Source: Clostridium zeae (GTDB lineage Bacteria > Bacillota > Clostridia > Clostridiales > Clostridiaceae). Taken from it: a stretch of 64,000 nt of DNA. The stretch is taken from the NCBI RefSeq assembly GCF_017312485.1, contig NZ_BMBA01000004.1, positions 186,001 through 250,000 of the forward strand, read 5' to 3'. The notes beneath the pieces are model-generated. The model did not search any database and was not told where the DNA came from. It saw only the letters and a program-made list of their open reading frames with translations. Shown one piece after another: positions 24,683-33,021 of this stretch (positions within the stretch are counted from its first letter, which is position 1; every line of letters starts with the position of its first letter). The position numbers were made by a program, and so were the translations under genes.

Positions 24683-26314
24683 CTATATTATACTATTTAG
24701 CAGACTATTTCTCTCCTCTTCTATTAACTTCTTATCAAGTCTTTCAAATAATATTGTGATTTCCTCAATCGAAGCTCCATACTCCGGCTTAATTATTTCC
24801 CATCTATCATTTTTAACATCTAACCATGCTTTTATTTTTGCTGAAGACTCTGGTAGAAATGGTGCTAGTAAGTTTGATAAATTTTCTATGGAATAGATAC
24901 AATTATATATAGTGTTACCACAAACCTGCAAATTATCTTTTATAGTAATCCATGGTGCGTTTTCATCAAAGTATTTATTCATTCTTCTTACAAATTCAAA
25001 AATTTTCTCAAGTGCAATTTTTAAATTACCTTGTTCAATAAATTTTCCTATAATATCATATAAAATGTCTATTTCTCCTTTTATATTAATATCTATTTCT
25101 CCAATAGGAATCTTATTATTAAAATATTTTTTAGCAAAAACTAAAGTCCTATTAACCAAATTTCCATATGCCCCTAATAATTCACCATTGTAACTATTCA
25201 CAAATTCTCTCCAAGAAAAATCCGCATCTCTTTTTTCTGGTGCATTTATTAAAAAGAAGTATCTTATTGCATCGGAGCTATACCGTTCTATTACATCTGG
25301 TATCCATATAGCCCAGTTATTACTTGTTGATATTTTCTTGCCCTCTAGGGTTAAATACTCACTAGATATTATCCTTTCAGGCAACTTATTATATCCGATT
25401 CCCTTTATTAAAGCTGGTAAAATTATTGAGTGAAAAGGTATGTTATCTTTACCATGTACATAATATGAAATAGCATTTTCATCCCAAAACTCTTCATAGT
25501 TTTTTTTATTTTCAATGGCCCATTTTTTGCTCATCGTTAGGTATCCTAACACTGCATCGATCCATACATAAACCTTTTTATCACTAAACCCTTTTATAGG
25601 TATATCTATTCCTAAGGATAAGTCTCTTGATATAGCCCTATCCTGTAATCCTTCATTTAAGTATCTTTCTGTATTATTTACTGCATTAATTCTCCAATTA
25701 CTTTGATTTTTATCTAAATTTTCTTTTATAGTTGGTTGAAATTTAGATAAAGAGAAATATAGCTGACTTGCATTTTTTACTATCGGCTCATTATCGCAAA
25801 GCTTACATCTTCTTTCTGAAAGCTCTAAGGGCTCAAGTAAAGTACCACAATTATCACATTGATCTCCTCTTGCTATTGAATGACACTTTGGACACACCCC
25901 TTCAACATATCTATCTGGCAAAAATTGATTACAATACTCGCAGTATATTTGTTCTACTTCTTTTTCGTAAATTAATCCTTTATGGTATAGTAAAATTATA
26001 GCTTCTTGTACTTCCTTCTTATGAAATTCATCATCAGTTCTACCATAATAATCATATGAAAAGTTTAATTTTTCAAAACACTCTTTAAATTCTGAATGGT
26101 ATTTATCAGCTATATCCTTTGGTGATACCCCTTCTTTTTTCGCTCTAATTGATATAGGTGTTCCGTGACAATCACTGCCTGATACATATAACACCTTATC
26201 TCCCTTTGCCCTATAATATCTTGCTATTACATCTCCTGGCAGCAATGCTGCTATATGTCCTATATGCAATGAACCATTTGCATATGGCCATGCACCTCCA
26301 ATTAAAATATTCAT
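24683..26314 (-). CDS. metG: methionyl-tRNA synthetase (short form)
   Basis: A 543-residue class I synthetase charging tRNA-Met. The HIGH motif is HIGH (residues 17-20), the KMSKS-type motif is KISTS (327-331), and the zinc knuckles are CEYC, CPKC, CDNC and CKLC (about 125-173). The C-terminal EMAP/Trbp111-like tRNA-binding domain of standard clostridial MetG (about 640 residues) is absent, so this may be a second, T-box-controlled enzyme. The KISTS variant is tolerated in the family. A T-box leader precedes it. Confidence 0.95.
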   Translation of the reverse strand: MNILIGGAWPYANGSLHIGHIAALLPGDVIARYYRAKGDKVLYVSGSDCHGTPISIRAKKEGVSPKDIADKYHSEFKECFEKLNFSYDYYGRTDDEFHKKEVQEAIILLYHKGLIYEKEVEQIYCEYCNQFLPDRYVEGVCPKCHSIARGDQCDNCGTLLEPLELSERRCKLCDNEPIVKNASQLYFSLSKFQPTIKENLDKNQSNWRINAVNNTERYLNEGLQDRAISRDLSLGIDIPIKGFSDKKVYVWIDAVLGYLTMSKKWAIENKKNYEEFWDENAISYYVHGKDNIPFHSIILPALIKGIGYNKLPERIISSEYLTLEGKKISTSNNWAIWIPDVIERYSSDAIRYFFLINAPEKRDADFSWREFVNSYNGELLGAYGNLVNRTLVFAKKYFNNKIPIGEIDINIKGEIDILYDIIGKFIEQGNLKIALEKIFEFVRRMNKYFDENAPWITIKDNLQVCGNTIYNCIYSIENLSNLLAPFLPESSAKIKAWLDVKNDRWEIIKPEYGASIEEITILFERLDKKLIEEERNSLLNSII

Positions 26315-26349
26315 TTCATTATTCCTCCTATTTTATATTAATTGTAAAC

Positions 26350-26640
26350 AAAAAAACTCCCGTCCTAAGAAATAAATCTTAGGAACGAGAGTTAAACTTC
26401 GCGTTACCATCCTAATTCGCACATCTTTCACAAAATGTACCTCATCAAGTACGTCATAAATCATATGATTATACTTTATCACTATAACGGGTGAACCCGT
26501 TGCAGCCTTAATTTTTTATTATAAAAAATCTCGGTGCACCGCTCTGAGGCCATTTTCACTTTAATATCCTTTGCTTCCTCTCACCAATAGAAACTCTCTG
26601 TATAAGTATTCTTAAAGCTACTTTCCTCTTCCTTGCATTT
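26350..26640 (-). ncRNA. T-box riboswitch (tRNA-Met responsive) upstream of metG
   Basis: The leader has the T-box sequence AGGATGGTAACGCG (26400-26413) followed by a terminator stem (26357-26391, about 14 bp with six-nt loop) and T-run. Further upstream lie Stem I elements, including an ATG in a GTGAAAATGGCC loop (26551-26553) that is the likely Met specifier. Uncharged tRNA-Met would pair with the T-box and prevent termination, raising metG expression. Confidence 0.92.
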
Positions 26641-26646
26641 AAAAAC

Positions 26647-26674
26647 ATTATACTACTAATAATTGTATTGTCAA
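26647..26674 (-). promoter_or_regulatory. promoter of the T-box/metG transcript
   Basis: On the minus strand there is a perfect -35 TTGACA (26669-26674), a 16 bp spacer and a perfect -10 TATAAT (26647-26652). Confidence 0.85.
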
Positions 26675-26698
26675 TACAATTCATCCATTTTCAGCAAT

Positions 26699-27442
26699 TT
26701 ACTTTTTTATTTTTGCTATAGTTATCATTCTTAGTTTCACTGGAATCAATTTTAACATTTTATTTAAAATACCTGGAATTATAACTTCCTTATTTTCCAT
26801 AAACTTTTTATACGCATATTTAGCAACCTTTTCAGCGGTCATGGCGCCTTTTGGAACCTTTACACCTTCACGATCAAAGAACTCTGTTTTTGTTGCACCA
26901 GGACACAGAGTACAAACTTGTACTCCTTTATTCTTCCCTTCATAACGGATTGCCCTGCCATAGCTTAGCACAAAGGCTTTACTGCCGAAATAAGTGCTAG
27001 TATATGGCCCAGGTTGGAAAGCACCAGTAGAAGCTACATTTAAAATTTTACCTTTTCCCCTCTTATACATATCAGCAATATACAACTTGCAAAGTTCTAC
27101 AAGATTAATAACATTCAATACAATCATATTCTCATCCTGTACTAAATCAATTTCATCTGTAGGACCAACAAGCCCTATTCCAGCATTATTTACAAGTATT
27201 TCAATATCTCTATTGTCCTCTTTTATGCTATGGTACAATTGTTTTGCCGCCCCTATTTTCCCCAAATCTTGCACATAGGTCAATACAGTTACATTAAATT
27301 CTTTTTCTAAGCTTTGTTTAGCCTTTTCCAATCTATCACTACTAGATGATGTGATAATAACATCATAGCCATCTTTTATAAAATTCTTAGCAAGCTCAAA
27401 CCCTATTCCGCTTGTTCCCCCAGTAATTAGTGCATATTTCAT
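26699..27442 (-). CDS. short-chain dehydrogenase/reductase
   Basis: A 247-residue classical SDR. The NAD(P)-binding motif is TGGTSGIGFELA (about residues 7-18), the structural motif is LVNNAGIG (about 84-91), and the catalytic Ser/Tyr/Lys are in NVASTGAF and YFGSKAF. The tail is basic and hydrophobic. The Crp/Fnr-type regulator 64 bp upstream on the same strand suggests joint regulation. The substrate is unknown. Confidence 0.9.
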   Translation of the reverse strand: MKYALITGGTSGIGFELAKNFIKDGYDVIITSSSSDRLEKAKQSLEKEFNVTVLTYVQDLGKIGAAKQLYHSIKEDNRDIEILVNNAGIGLVGPTDEIDLVQDENMIVLNVINLVELCKLYIADMYKRGKGKILNVASTGAFQPGPYTSTYFGSKAFVLSYGRAIRYEGKNKGVQVCTLCPGATKTEFFDREGVKVPKGAMTAEKVAKYAYKKFMENKEVIIPGILNKMLKLIPVKLRMITIAKIKK

Positions 27443-27506
27443 ATATAAACCTCCCTTTCTTTTTACTTATTATAATAGAAAGGGACTTAATCGTAATTCA
27501 CATATG

Positions 27507-28094
27507 TTAATCGAGAGAAGTATTTTTAAAACCTTTTCTTATTCTACTCAGGGATGCAGCCCTAATGCCTATGTATGATGCAATGTATTTTAGTTCAACT
27601 CTTTCATGTATATGCGGATATTGTATACAAAAATCAATATACCGCTCTTCTGCCTTCAACAAAGCTAGGTTTTTGGATCTATTCTCTAGCCTGCCTACTT
27701 CCTGAAGATAGTATTTGATAAATAAATTATTTAAGTTTTCATCTTTTCTCATAATTTTATTTATCAACTTATATGGAAGCTTTATACAATCACAGTTCTC
27801 CAGACATTCAATTGTAAAGGATGAAGCACCTCCTGTACGTAAGCCTTCAGAAGAAAAGAATTCATTCTCACAGCTAAAGCACTTCGTTATATCATTTCCG
27901 TTTTCATCAATATAGTAGCCTCTAACTATACCACGGATTATAAAATATAGGCTTGTAGATTTAGTCCCTTCATGCAAAGCAATTTGCTTCAAATTGAAAT
28001 CCACAAACGAAGCTTCAGCGTTAATAATGCCTGCAGTATATTCATCTATTTTGATTTCTAGTCCTTCTTCTAAATATTCGCTTACTTTCTTCAC
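27507..28094 (-). CDS. Crp/Fnr family transcriptional regulator
   Basis: About 195 residues. An N-terminal cyclic-nucleotide-binding-like jelly roll (about residues 10-120, with FIIRGIVRGYYIDENGND as the beta-hairpin core) is followed by a dimer helix and a C-terminal winged helix (ELKYIASYIGIRAASLSRIRK). The cyclic-nucleotide Arg motif is not evident, so the effector is uncertain. I choose the GTG at 28092-28094, about 10 nt after AAGGA; a TTG at 28103 is also in frame but too close. It probably controls the SDR downstream. Confidence 0.88.
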   Translation of the reverse strand: MKKVSEYLEEGLEIKIDEYTAGIINAEASFVDFNLKQIALHEGTKSTSLYFIIRGIVRGYYIDENGNDITKCFSCENEFFSSEGLRTGGASSFTIECLENCDCIKLPYKLINKIMRKDENLNNLFIKYYLQEVGRLENRSKNLALLKAEERYIDFCIQYPHIHERVELKYIASYIGIRAASLSRIRKGFKNTSLD

Positions 28095-28177
28095 TCTAAT
28101 CAAATCCTTCTATTAATATAAATTCCATTTATCTTTGCAATAATTTTATTCTAAACTATTTCTCTATGCTCTCAGCT

Positions 28178-28609
28178 TTATAGCAATTTCAAGTCTCCTG
28201 TTACTTCATCTATATCCTTATCCCATGCTGGACCTATAGCCAGGCATGTCTTAGTTGGTACCCCTTTAAACATAGTAACACCTGCATCTTCTATCATTAA
28301 CACTGGCAGCCCTTTTTCCTCTGCTTTATTATATATCTCAATCAATTCCTCTTCAGAATTAACATATAAACACACCTTTTTAAAGCCTTCTTTAAACCAA
28401 TTATCAATTGCAGTATTATCCTCAACCATTAAGTTTAAATAATATGCCCCAGTTTTTGAGGTATCCTCTTCCTCATTGATTACATTGGATATTTCCATCA
28501 TTTGAAGTATCATTCCCAAAGATGCATGACTTCCTTGAGCTATCATTTTTCCTTTTGTCATCTGCAAATCTTTTCTCATTACTATAACCTGCTTAGTTCT
28601 TCTATCCAT
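28178..28609 (-). CDS. pth2: peptidyl-tRNA hydrolase, Pth2 (archaeal/eukaryotic) type
   Basis: A 143-residue Pth2-fold protein that would release peptides from stalled peptidyl-tRNA. Family marks are KQVIVMRKDLQMTKGKMIAQGSHAS (broken here into the first strand and helix), the catalytic region around KVCLYVNSEEEL, and the C-terminal block TKTCLAIGPAWDKDID. Pth2 is uncommon in bacteria, which normally use Pth1, so this is an accessory copy. It follows an AGGTG ribosome site. Confidence 0.9.
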   Translation of the reverse strand: MDRRTKQVIVMRKDLQMTKGKMIAQGSHASLGMILQMMEISNVINEEEDTSKTGAYYLNLMVEDNTAIDNWFKEGFKKVCLYVNSEEELIEIYNKAEEKGLPVLMIEDAGVTMFKGVPTKTCLAIGPAWDKDIDEVTGDLKLL

Positions 28610-28698
28610 AATATTTCACCTATCCTCTTAATGTTTTTTCTTTTGGCTATGTGTTTAAGAATATTGTTGAATTTAACTAGTTATGAAGGAGATGATAT

Positions 28699-28734
28699 AT
28701 GAGCGGGCTATTAGAATTAAAGAATTTTTATTGA
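28699..28734 (+). pseudogene. possible ABC-ATPase start fragment (11 codons)
   Basis: A strong AAGGAGATG site precedes an ATG that reads MSGLLELKNFY and then TGA. The peptide looks like the first residues of many ABC transporter ATPases, but nothing of that gene follows. It may be a truncated gene start or a chance leader peptide. Confidence 0.3.
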
Positions 28735-28754
28735 ATTATTAACTTGTCTTCTTT

Positions 28755-28862
28755 ATAACTTAATCAACACTTCTATTTTATTATTATATAATTCTGCAAT
28801 CTCCTTGCCAATAAATATTACCATATAAACCTTAACCAATACTTTAGTATTTATTTCTCCTA
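28755..28862 (-). pseudogene. probable decayed metG 5' end behind the second T-box
   Basis: After an AGGAGAAA site in the same place relative to the T-box as in real metG, the minus strand reads ...IGKEIAELYNNKIEVLIKL and stops. This can be aligned with residues about 26-43 of MetG (PGDVIARYYRAKGDKVLY). The similarity is weak, and the call rests mostly on the T-box copy just upstream. Confidence 0.35.
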
Positions 28863-28880
28863 TTTAATATTATTTTGAAT

Positions 28881-29055
28881 GCAAAAACTCCCGTCCTAAG
28901 AAATTAATTTTAGGAACGAGAGTTAAACTTCGTGTTACCATCATAATTCGCACACCTTTAACAATATGTGCAGCTACAAGTATGTCATATAGATTATATA
29001 ATTATATTTTATCACCAATAAATACTTTCTATATAAGTATTCATGAGCTTTAAGT
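28881..29055 (-). pseudogene. degenerate T-box leader lacking Stem I specifier
   Basis: About 175 bp closely match the metG leader: the terminator stem (28888-28922), the T-box (TGATGGTAACACG near 28931-28943) and the 5' flank ATAAGTATTC. Some 97 bp of the middle of the functional leader, covering the specifier loop, are missing, so tRNA recognition is not possible. It is a direct repeat of 26345-26620 in the same orientation. Confidence 0.85.
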
Positions 29056-29066
29056 CAAAATATTAA

Positions 29067-29891
29067 TTACTTCATCTTTAGCGGATTAACTCCTGATGCT
29101 ACACATCCACCATCGCATAGTATATCAGTTCCAGTTAAGTAGCTGGCCTTATCACTGGCACAAAAAGCCAATAAATTGGCGATTTCTTCTACATCCCCAT
29201 AGCGCTTTATTGCACAATGTTCTATGAAACCATCAGTATCATCCTTTTCTAGCTCAGCCATTGGTGTCTTAAAAGATCCTGGGGTTATAGAAAGCACACG
29301 AACTCCCTTTTGCCCAAACTTTGCAGCATCAGTTTTTGCATACCAAATTACAAAGTTTTTAGAAATACTATATGCCACTCCTGATCTTTGTTTTTTCGGA
29401 AAAAGGTTAACCCTTGCCATCATTTTTTTCATAAAAAGCTCTTTATCAATTCTACTATACTTATACCCCTTCATCGGCATAATAAATTTTGGTGTAAGGT
29501 ATGCTGACATAGATGATACATCTATGATACATGCTCCCTCTTCCATTACTTCATAAAAAGCCTCATTCATGTTGATAGTACCTAGGGCATTAGCTTCCAT
29601 AATTGTTTTTGCTTCTCCCATATGAGGTGACATACCAGCAGCATGTATAACAGAGGAAATAATCCCAACCTCTTTAGCATGTGCTGCCAATTTGTCCACA
29701 GAAGTGCGGTCTGAAATATCACATGCAAATGCTTCTGCTTCAATTCCCTCAGCTTCTAATTCCTTTAATGCATTTTCAAGTTTTTTAACCGTTCTTCCTA
29801 CAATAATAATGTAATTATCTTTTCCTAATATTTTAGCGACAGCAAGACCCATTCCACTTCCGCCACCAGTTATTACACATACTTTTTTCAT
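29067..29891 (-). CDS. short-chain dehydrogenase/reductase (hydroxysteroid-dehydrogenase-like)
   Basis: A 274-residue SDR. GGGSGMGLAVA (about residues 8-18) binds NAD(P), VIHAAGM replaces the usual NNAG, and the catalytic residues are in DVSSMSAYL and YSISKNF. A roughly 30-residue insertion between the Ser and the Tyr (residues about 135-165) is typical of some hydroxysteroid or carveol dehydrogenases. It starts 10 bp after the chemoreceptor gene, so it belongs to the GH1 operon. The substrate is unknown. Confidence 0.88.
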   Translation of the reverse strand: MKKVCVITGGGSGMGLAVAKILGKDNYIIIVGRTVKKLENALKELEAEGIEAEAFACDISDRTSVDKLAAHAKEVGIISSVIHAAGMSPHMGEAKTIMEANALGTINMNEAFYEVMEEGACIIDVSSMSAYLTPKFIMPMKGYKYSRIDKELFMKKMMARVNLFPKKQRSGVAYSISKNFVIWYAKTDAAKFGQKGVRVLSITPGSFKTPMAELEKDDTDGFIEHCAIKRYGDVEEIANLLAFCASDKASYLTGTDILCDGGCVASGVNPLKMK

Positions 29892-29900
29892 TTAATACTC

Positions 29901-31361
29901 CTACCTATCTTTCTCTATCAGCTCTTGCAATCTCGTACTGGATTTACTAATTTTTTTAACTACTCCATAAATGTCTTCTATATTTGAATTCTGCTCTTCT
30001 GTAGTAGCAAGCATTTCTTCCGTTGCTGCAGAATGTTCCTCAGATATCATTGCAATATTTTCTGATTGTTGTCTTATTTGTTTAAGTATTGAGCCTATAT
30101 TCTCTGTCATCTTTAATTCATCAGATATATATTCATCAATATTTTTGAAGGATAATTTTATTTTCTCAAAGCCTTCATTTACATCATTTGTTAACGCTTG
30201 TCCTTCTTTTACCGCAATACTTCCATTATTCACTTTTTCAAGTACCAATAAGGTTTTGCCCTTTATTTCATTGATAATCTTATCTATCTGTTTAACAGTG
30301 CTTGAACTTTGTTCAGCAAGCTTTTTAACTTCGCCTGCAACAACAGCAAAACCTTTTCCAGATTCACCTGCTCTTGCTGCTTCAATGGCTGCGTTTAAGG
30401 CTAATAAATTGGTCTGTGCAGAAATGCCAACAATACTTGAAAGAAAATTATTTATATCATCCATGCTGTTATGTAGCTCCTGAACAGTTCTTACGGCTTC
30501 GCCTACTGCAAGGTTTATAATTCCCATATGCTTATCCATATTATTTATTTTATTTGAACCTTCAAAAACTATTTTAATGGTTTCAGCTGAAGTTCCAGCA
30601 AGATAATTGGATAGATTATTAATTTCAGACATCTTTTCATCAGCTTCATTGATTATTTGACCAATATGATTAATGCTTTCGGATTGCTCCACAACGCCAT
30701 TTGTTATTTCCTTCACCGTAACGGCCATAGAATCACTTATCTTCTTTACTATGCCTACGCTCTCATTACAACTAAGTATGTCTTCATTTAATAAAACGGT
30801 ACTATCATGAACTACTTTTACAGCATCGTCCAATGAATTTAAAAGTTCTTTAGCCTCATTTTCCTTTTCAGTAGCATTCTCTACTAAATCTTTTCCCCAT
30901 TTGCATAAATAGAACAGAATTATAGCAACAACCCCAATACAAGCCAAAGTAACAATAAAAATCCACTCCTCAAAACTTTTACTTATTAATTGAGTAATTA
31001 CTATTACTACATTATAAACGGTACCGCAAATCAGTAGATAGGCTTTATTTAAGTATAATGCCGATACACAAAGCCCTATCATTGATAGCATCCCTGCTAT
31101 ATATTGGTTTGAAATAGTAAATAATGTTGGAAAAATATAACTTATTATTATAATTAACCCTGTGGCGCTCGGAAAAACCTTTTTATATACGAAGATTGAG
31201 GATGTAAAAACTCCTATAACACTAATCACAAGTCTCATTACACCTATAGCTGTCGTTTCTCTCATAACGCCATATGCAGAGCCTATTAAAAAAATCCAAA
31301 GTATTGTTACAATTACTTTATTGACCTTAATAGTATGGTTTAGCATATTATTATTTTTCAT
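29901..31361 (-). CDS. methyl-accepting chemotaxis protein
   Basis: A 486-residue chemoreceptor. The first about 165 residues form several membrane helices without a large extracytoplasmic sensor domain. The rest is the coiled-coil signalling domain, whose hairpin tip reads [21 protein letters not shown] (about residues 322-342) and contacts CheA/CheW. No HAMP domain is apparent. The gene starts 34 bp after the GH1 stop and is followed by an SDR, suggesting the receptor senses a compound linked to the glycoside locus. Confidence 0.92.
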   Translation of the reverse strand: MKNNNMLNHTIKVNKVIVTILWIFLIGSAYGVMRETTAIGVMRLVISVIGVFTSSIFVYKKVFPSATGLIIIISYIFPTLFTISNQYIAGMLSMIGLCVSALYLNKAYLLICGTVYNVVIVITQLISKSFEEWIFIVTLACIGVVAIILFYLCKWGKDLVENATEKENEAKELLNSLDDAVKVVHDSTVLLNEDILSCNESVGIVKKISDSMAVTVKEITNGVVEQSESINHIGQIINEADEKMSEINNLSNYLAGTSAETIKIVFEGSNKINNMDKHMGIINLAVGEAVRTVQELHNSMDDINNFLSSIVGISAQTNLLALNAAIEAARAGESGKGFAVVAGEVKKLAEQSSSTVKQIDKIINEIKGKTLLVLEKVNNGSIAVKEGQALTNDVNEGFEKIKLSFKNIDEYISDELKMTENIGSILKQIRQQSENIAMISEEHSAATEEMLATTEEQNSNIEDIYGVVKKISKSSTRLQELIEKDR

Positions 31362-31395
31362 TGGTACTTCCCCCTCGTATTTGAAGCCAACAAGT

Positions 31396-32691
31396 TTAAA
31401 ATCCAGACTTATTAATATTTCCTAAAACCGCAAGGCTTTCTTTAGGATATCGAGTTTGAGTTGTTCTATCAACAGCTATAAGACCGAACCTTGGTTTATA
31501 GCCCAATTGCCATTCAAAGTTATCAAGCAACGACCAGTGCATATATCCTATAACATCAATGCCTTCTTCAATACAATCGTACATGCCTGCTATTGCTCCT
31601 TCTATTAGTTCTACTCTATCCTTATCATTGCTTGTTGCTATTCCATGTTCAGTTACAATAATGGACTTTTTCCAATGTTTTGCTACAAATCTAAGCACTC
31701 CTGCTAAGGATAAAGGATAAAATTCATTGCCCACTTCTGTTAATCTTGTATTTTCATCTGGTTCAATCTTACCATTTGGTCCAAAAACCTTACGAGTGTA
31801 ATTTTGAACTCCAAAGAAATCATCCTTTTCAATATATGGAAGATAATGAAGAAAATCCTCATTCCATAGTGCTTCTACATACTCTTCTCCACCAGGTAGT
31901 GCCTGATAGTCATAAAGTGACATAGTTAAGCCTACCTTTATATCAGGATTTATTTCCTTTATGATTTCCCTTGCTTTCTCATGGCACTTCATAATGATCA
32001 AATCACCGTGCTCAGTTCTAGGATCATGAAAAGTGTGTAAATTTCTTGGATCTATACCAAAGGCCTCTCCAGCAGCTCTGTAGTATTTCTCCATTGAGCT
32101 TTTACTATCAACGTTAATGCCGACCTGAACATCTGCGTTTGCTGATTGGGCCTTAGCTGCCTTTTCCATCTTAGCTTGATACTCTTTCATAATTCTTGCT
32201 ATTTGTACTCCCATATTTGCTTCATTAATGGTGCAAATATATTGTATCAACTCACCTAGCTCTGAAATAACATATTTACAGTACTTCCCAAAGTATTCAA
32301 CAGTAGTTTCACTTTCCCATCCACCTTCAGTAATCAGCCATTTTGGTGATGAAAAATGGTGCAGAGTTACAATTGGTGTTACTCCATTCTCATGACAGAA
32401 ATTTATCATATCTCTATAATGTTCAATCTCATTCTTATCAAAATTACCTTTTGATGGCTCGATTCTTGCCCATTCTAGTGAAAATCTGTATGCGTTTAAG
32501 CCTGCATCTGCAAGAATCTTAATATCCTCTCTGTATCTATTATAATGATCAACGGCATCGAGAGATTTTTCCTTGTATAGTGATCCAGGTATATTTTCAA
32601 GTACCCAGAAGTCACTATTTGTATTATTTCCCTCTACTTGATGAGCCGCAGTAGCCGCCCCAAACATAAAATTACTATTAAACTTTTTCAT
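31396..32691 (-). CDS. glycoside hydrolase family 1 enzyme (beta-glucosidase-like)
   Basis: A 431-residue TIM-barrel retaining beta-glycosidase. The N-terminal GH1 signature is [14 protein letters not shown] (residues 8-21), the acid/base Glu is E157 in TINEAN (usually TxNEP), and the nucleophile is E348 in TEHG (usually TENG). The altered context at both sites suggests unusual substrate preference. No signal peptide, so it acts on imported glycosides. The second ATG (32689-32691) is preferred because GGAGG lies within the longer form. It is driven by promoter copy A of the shared locus element. Confidence 0.9.
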   Translation of the reverse strand: MKKFNSNFMFGAATAAHQVEGNNTNSDFWVLENIPGSLYKEKSLDAVDHYNRYREDIKILADAGLNAYRFSLEWARIEPSKGNFDKNEIEHYRDMINFCHENGVTPIVTLHHFSSPKWLITEGGWESETTVEYFGKYCKYVISELGELIQYICTINEANMGVQIARIMKEYQAKMEKAAKAQSANADVQVGINVDSKSSMEKYYRAAGEAFGIDPRNLHTFHDPRTEHGDLIIMKCHEKAREIIKEINPDIKVGLTMSLYDYQALPGGEEYVEALWNEDFLHYLPYIEKDDFFGVQNYTRKVFGPNGKIEPDENTRLTEVGNEFYPLSLAGVLRFVAKHWKKSIIVTEHGIATSNDKDRVELIEGAIAGMYDCIEEGIDVIGYMHWSLLDNFEWQLGYKPRFGLIAVDRTTQTRYPKESLAVLGNINKSGF

Positions 32692-32810
32692 AACCAATTC
32701 CTCCATAAATGTTTTGTCGATAATTTATTATTTGTTCTTAATATAAGCTTACTTTTGAAATTATGGACTCACTAAGATATTTTATATTCCTTGAATTCAT
32801 CTATATTAAC

Positions 32811-32865
32811 ATATTACACTAAAACCTTTTCATCTTCTCGTATTATTTTGCTCTAAATAGTAATT
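32811..32865 (-). promoter_or_regulatory. shared regulon promoter element, copy A (GH1 operon)
   Basis: On the minus strand the element has AATTAC, GCAAAAT, AATACGAG, then AAAA-N2-TTTTAGTGTA merging with a -10 TAATAT (32811-32816). The distance between TACACT (32815) and CTCG (32837) on the plus strand is 22 bp, as in the other three copies. Confidence 0.8.
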
Positions 32866-32939
32866 CTTGTACCATCTAAATTTTTTGCGCATCTGTTTTT
32901 TCTAATATGCAAGAGAAAAATCCAAAAATTTTAGCTTTA

Positions 32940-32990
32940 AAAATAAGACTGCTGCGCAATTATCAATCTATTCAAATTGTGCAGCAGCCA
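32940..32990 (-). terminator. terminator after the GH78 operon
   Basis: A 13 bp stem (32949-32961 with 32975-32987, one wobble) is followed on the minus strand by CTTATTTTT. Confidence 0.85.
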
Positions 32991-33021
32991 GTTCTATATT
33001 AAAATATCCGAGCTTTTCATA

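Noticed and set aside
28881-29055. Second T-box considered as a functional riboswitch
   Set aside because: The Stem I specifier region is deleted and no intact synthetase or amino-acid gene follows.
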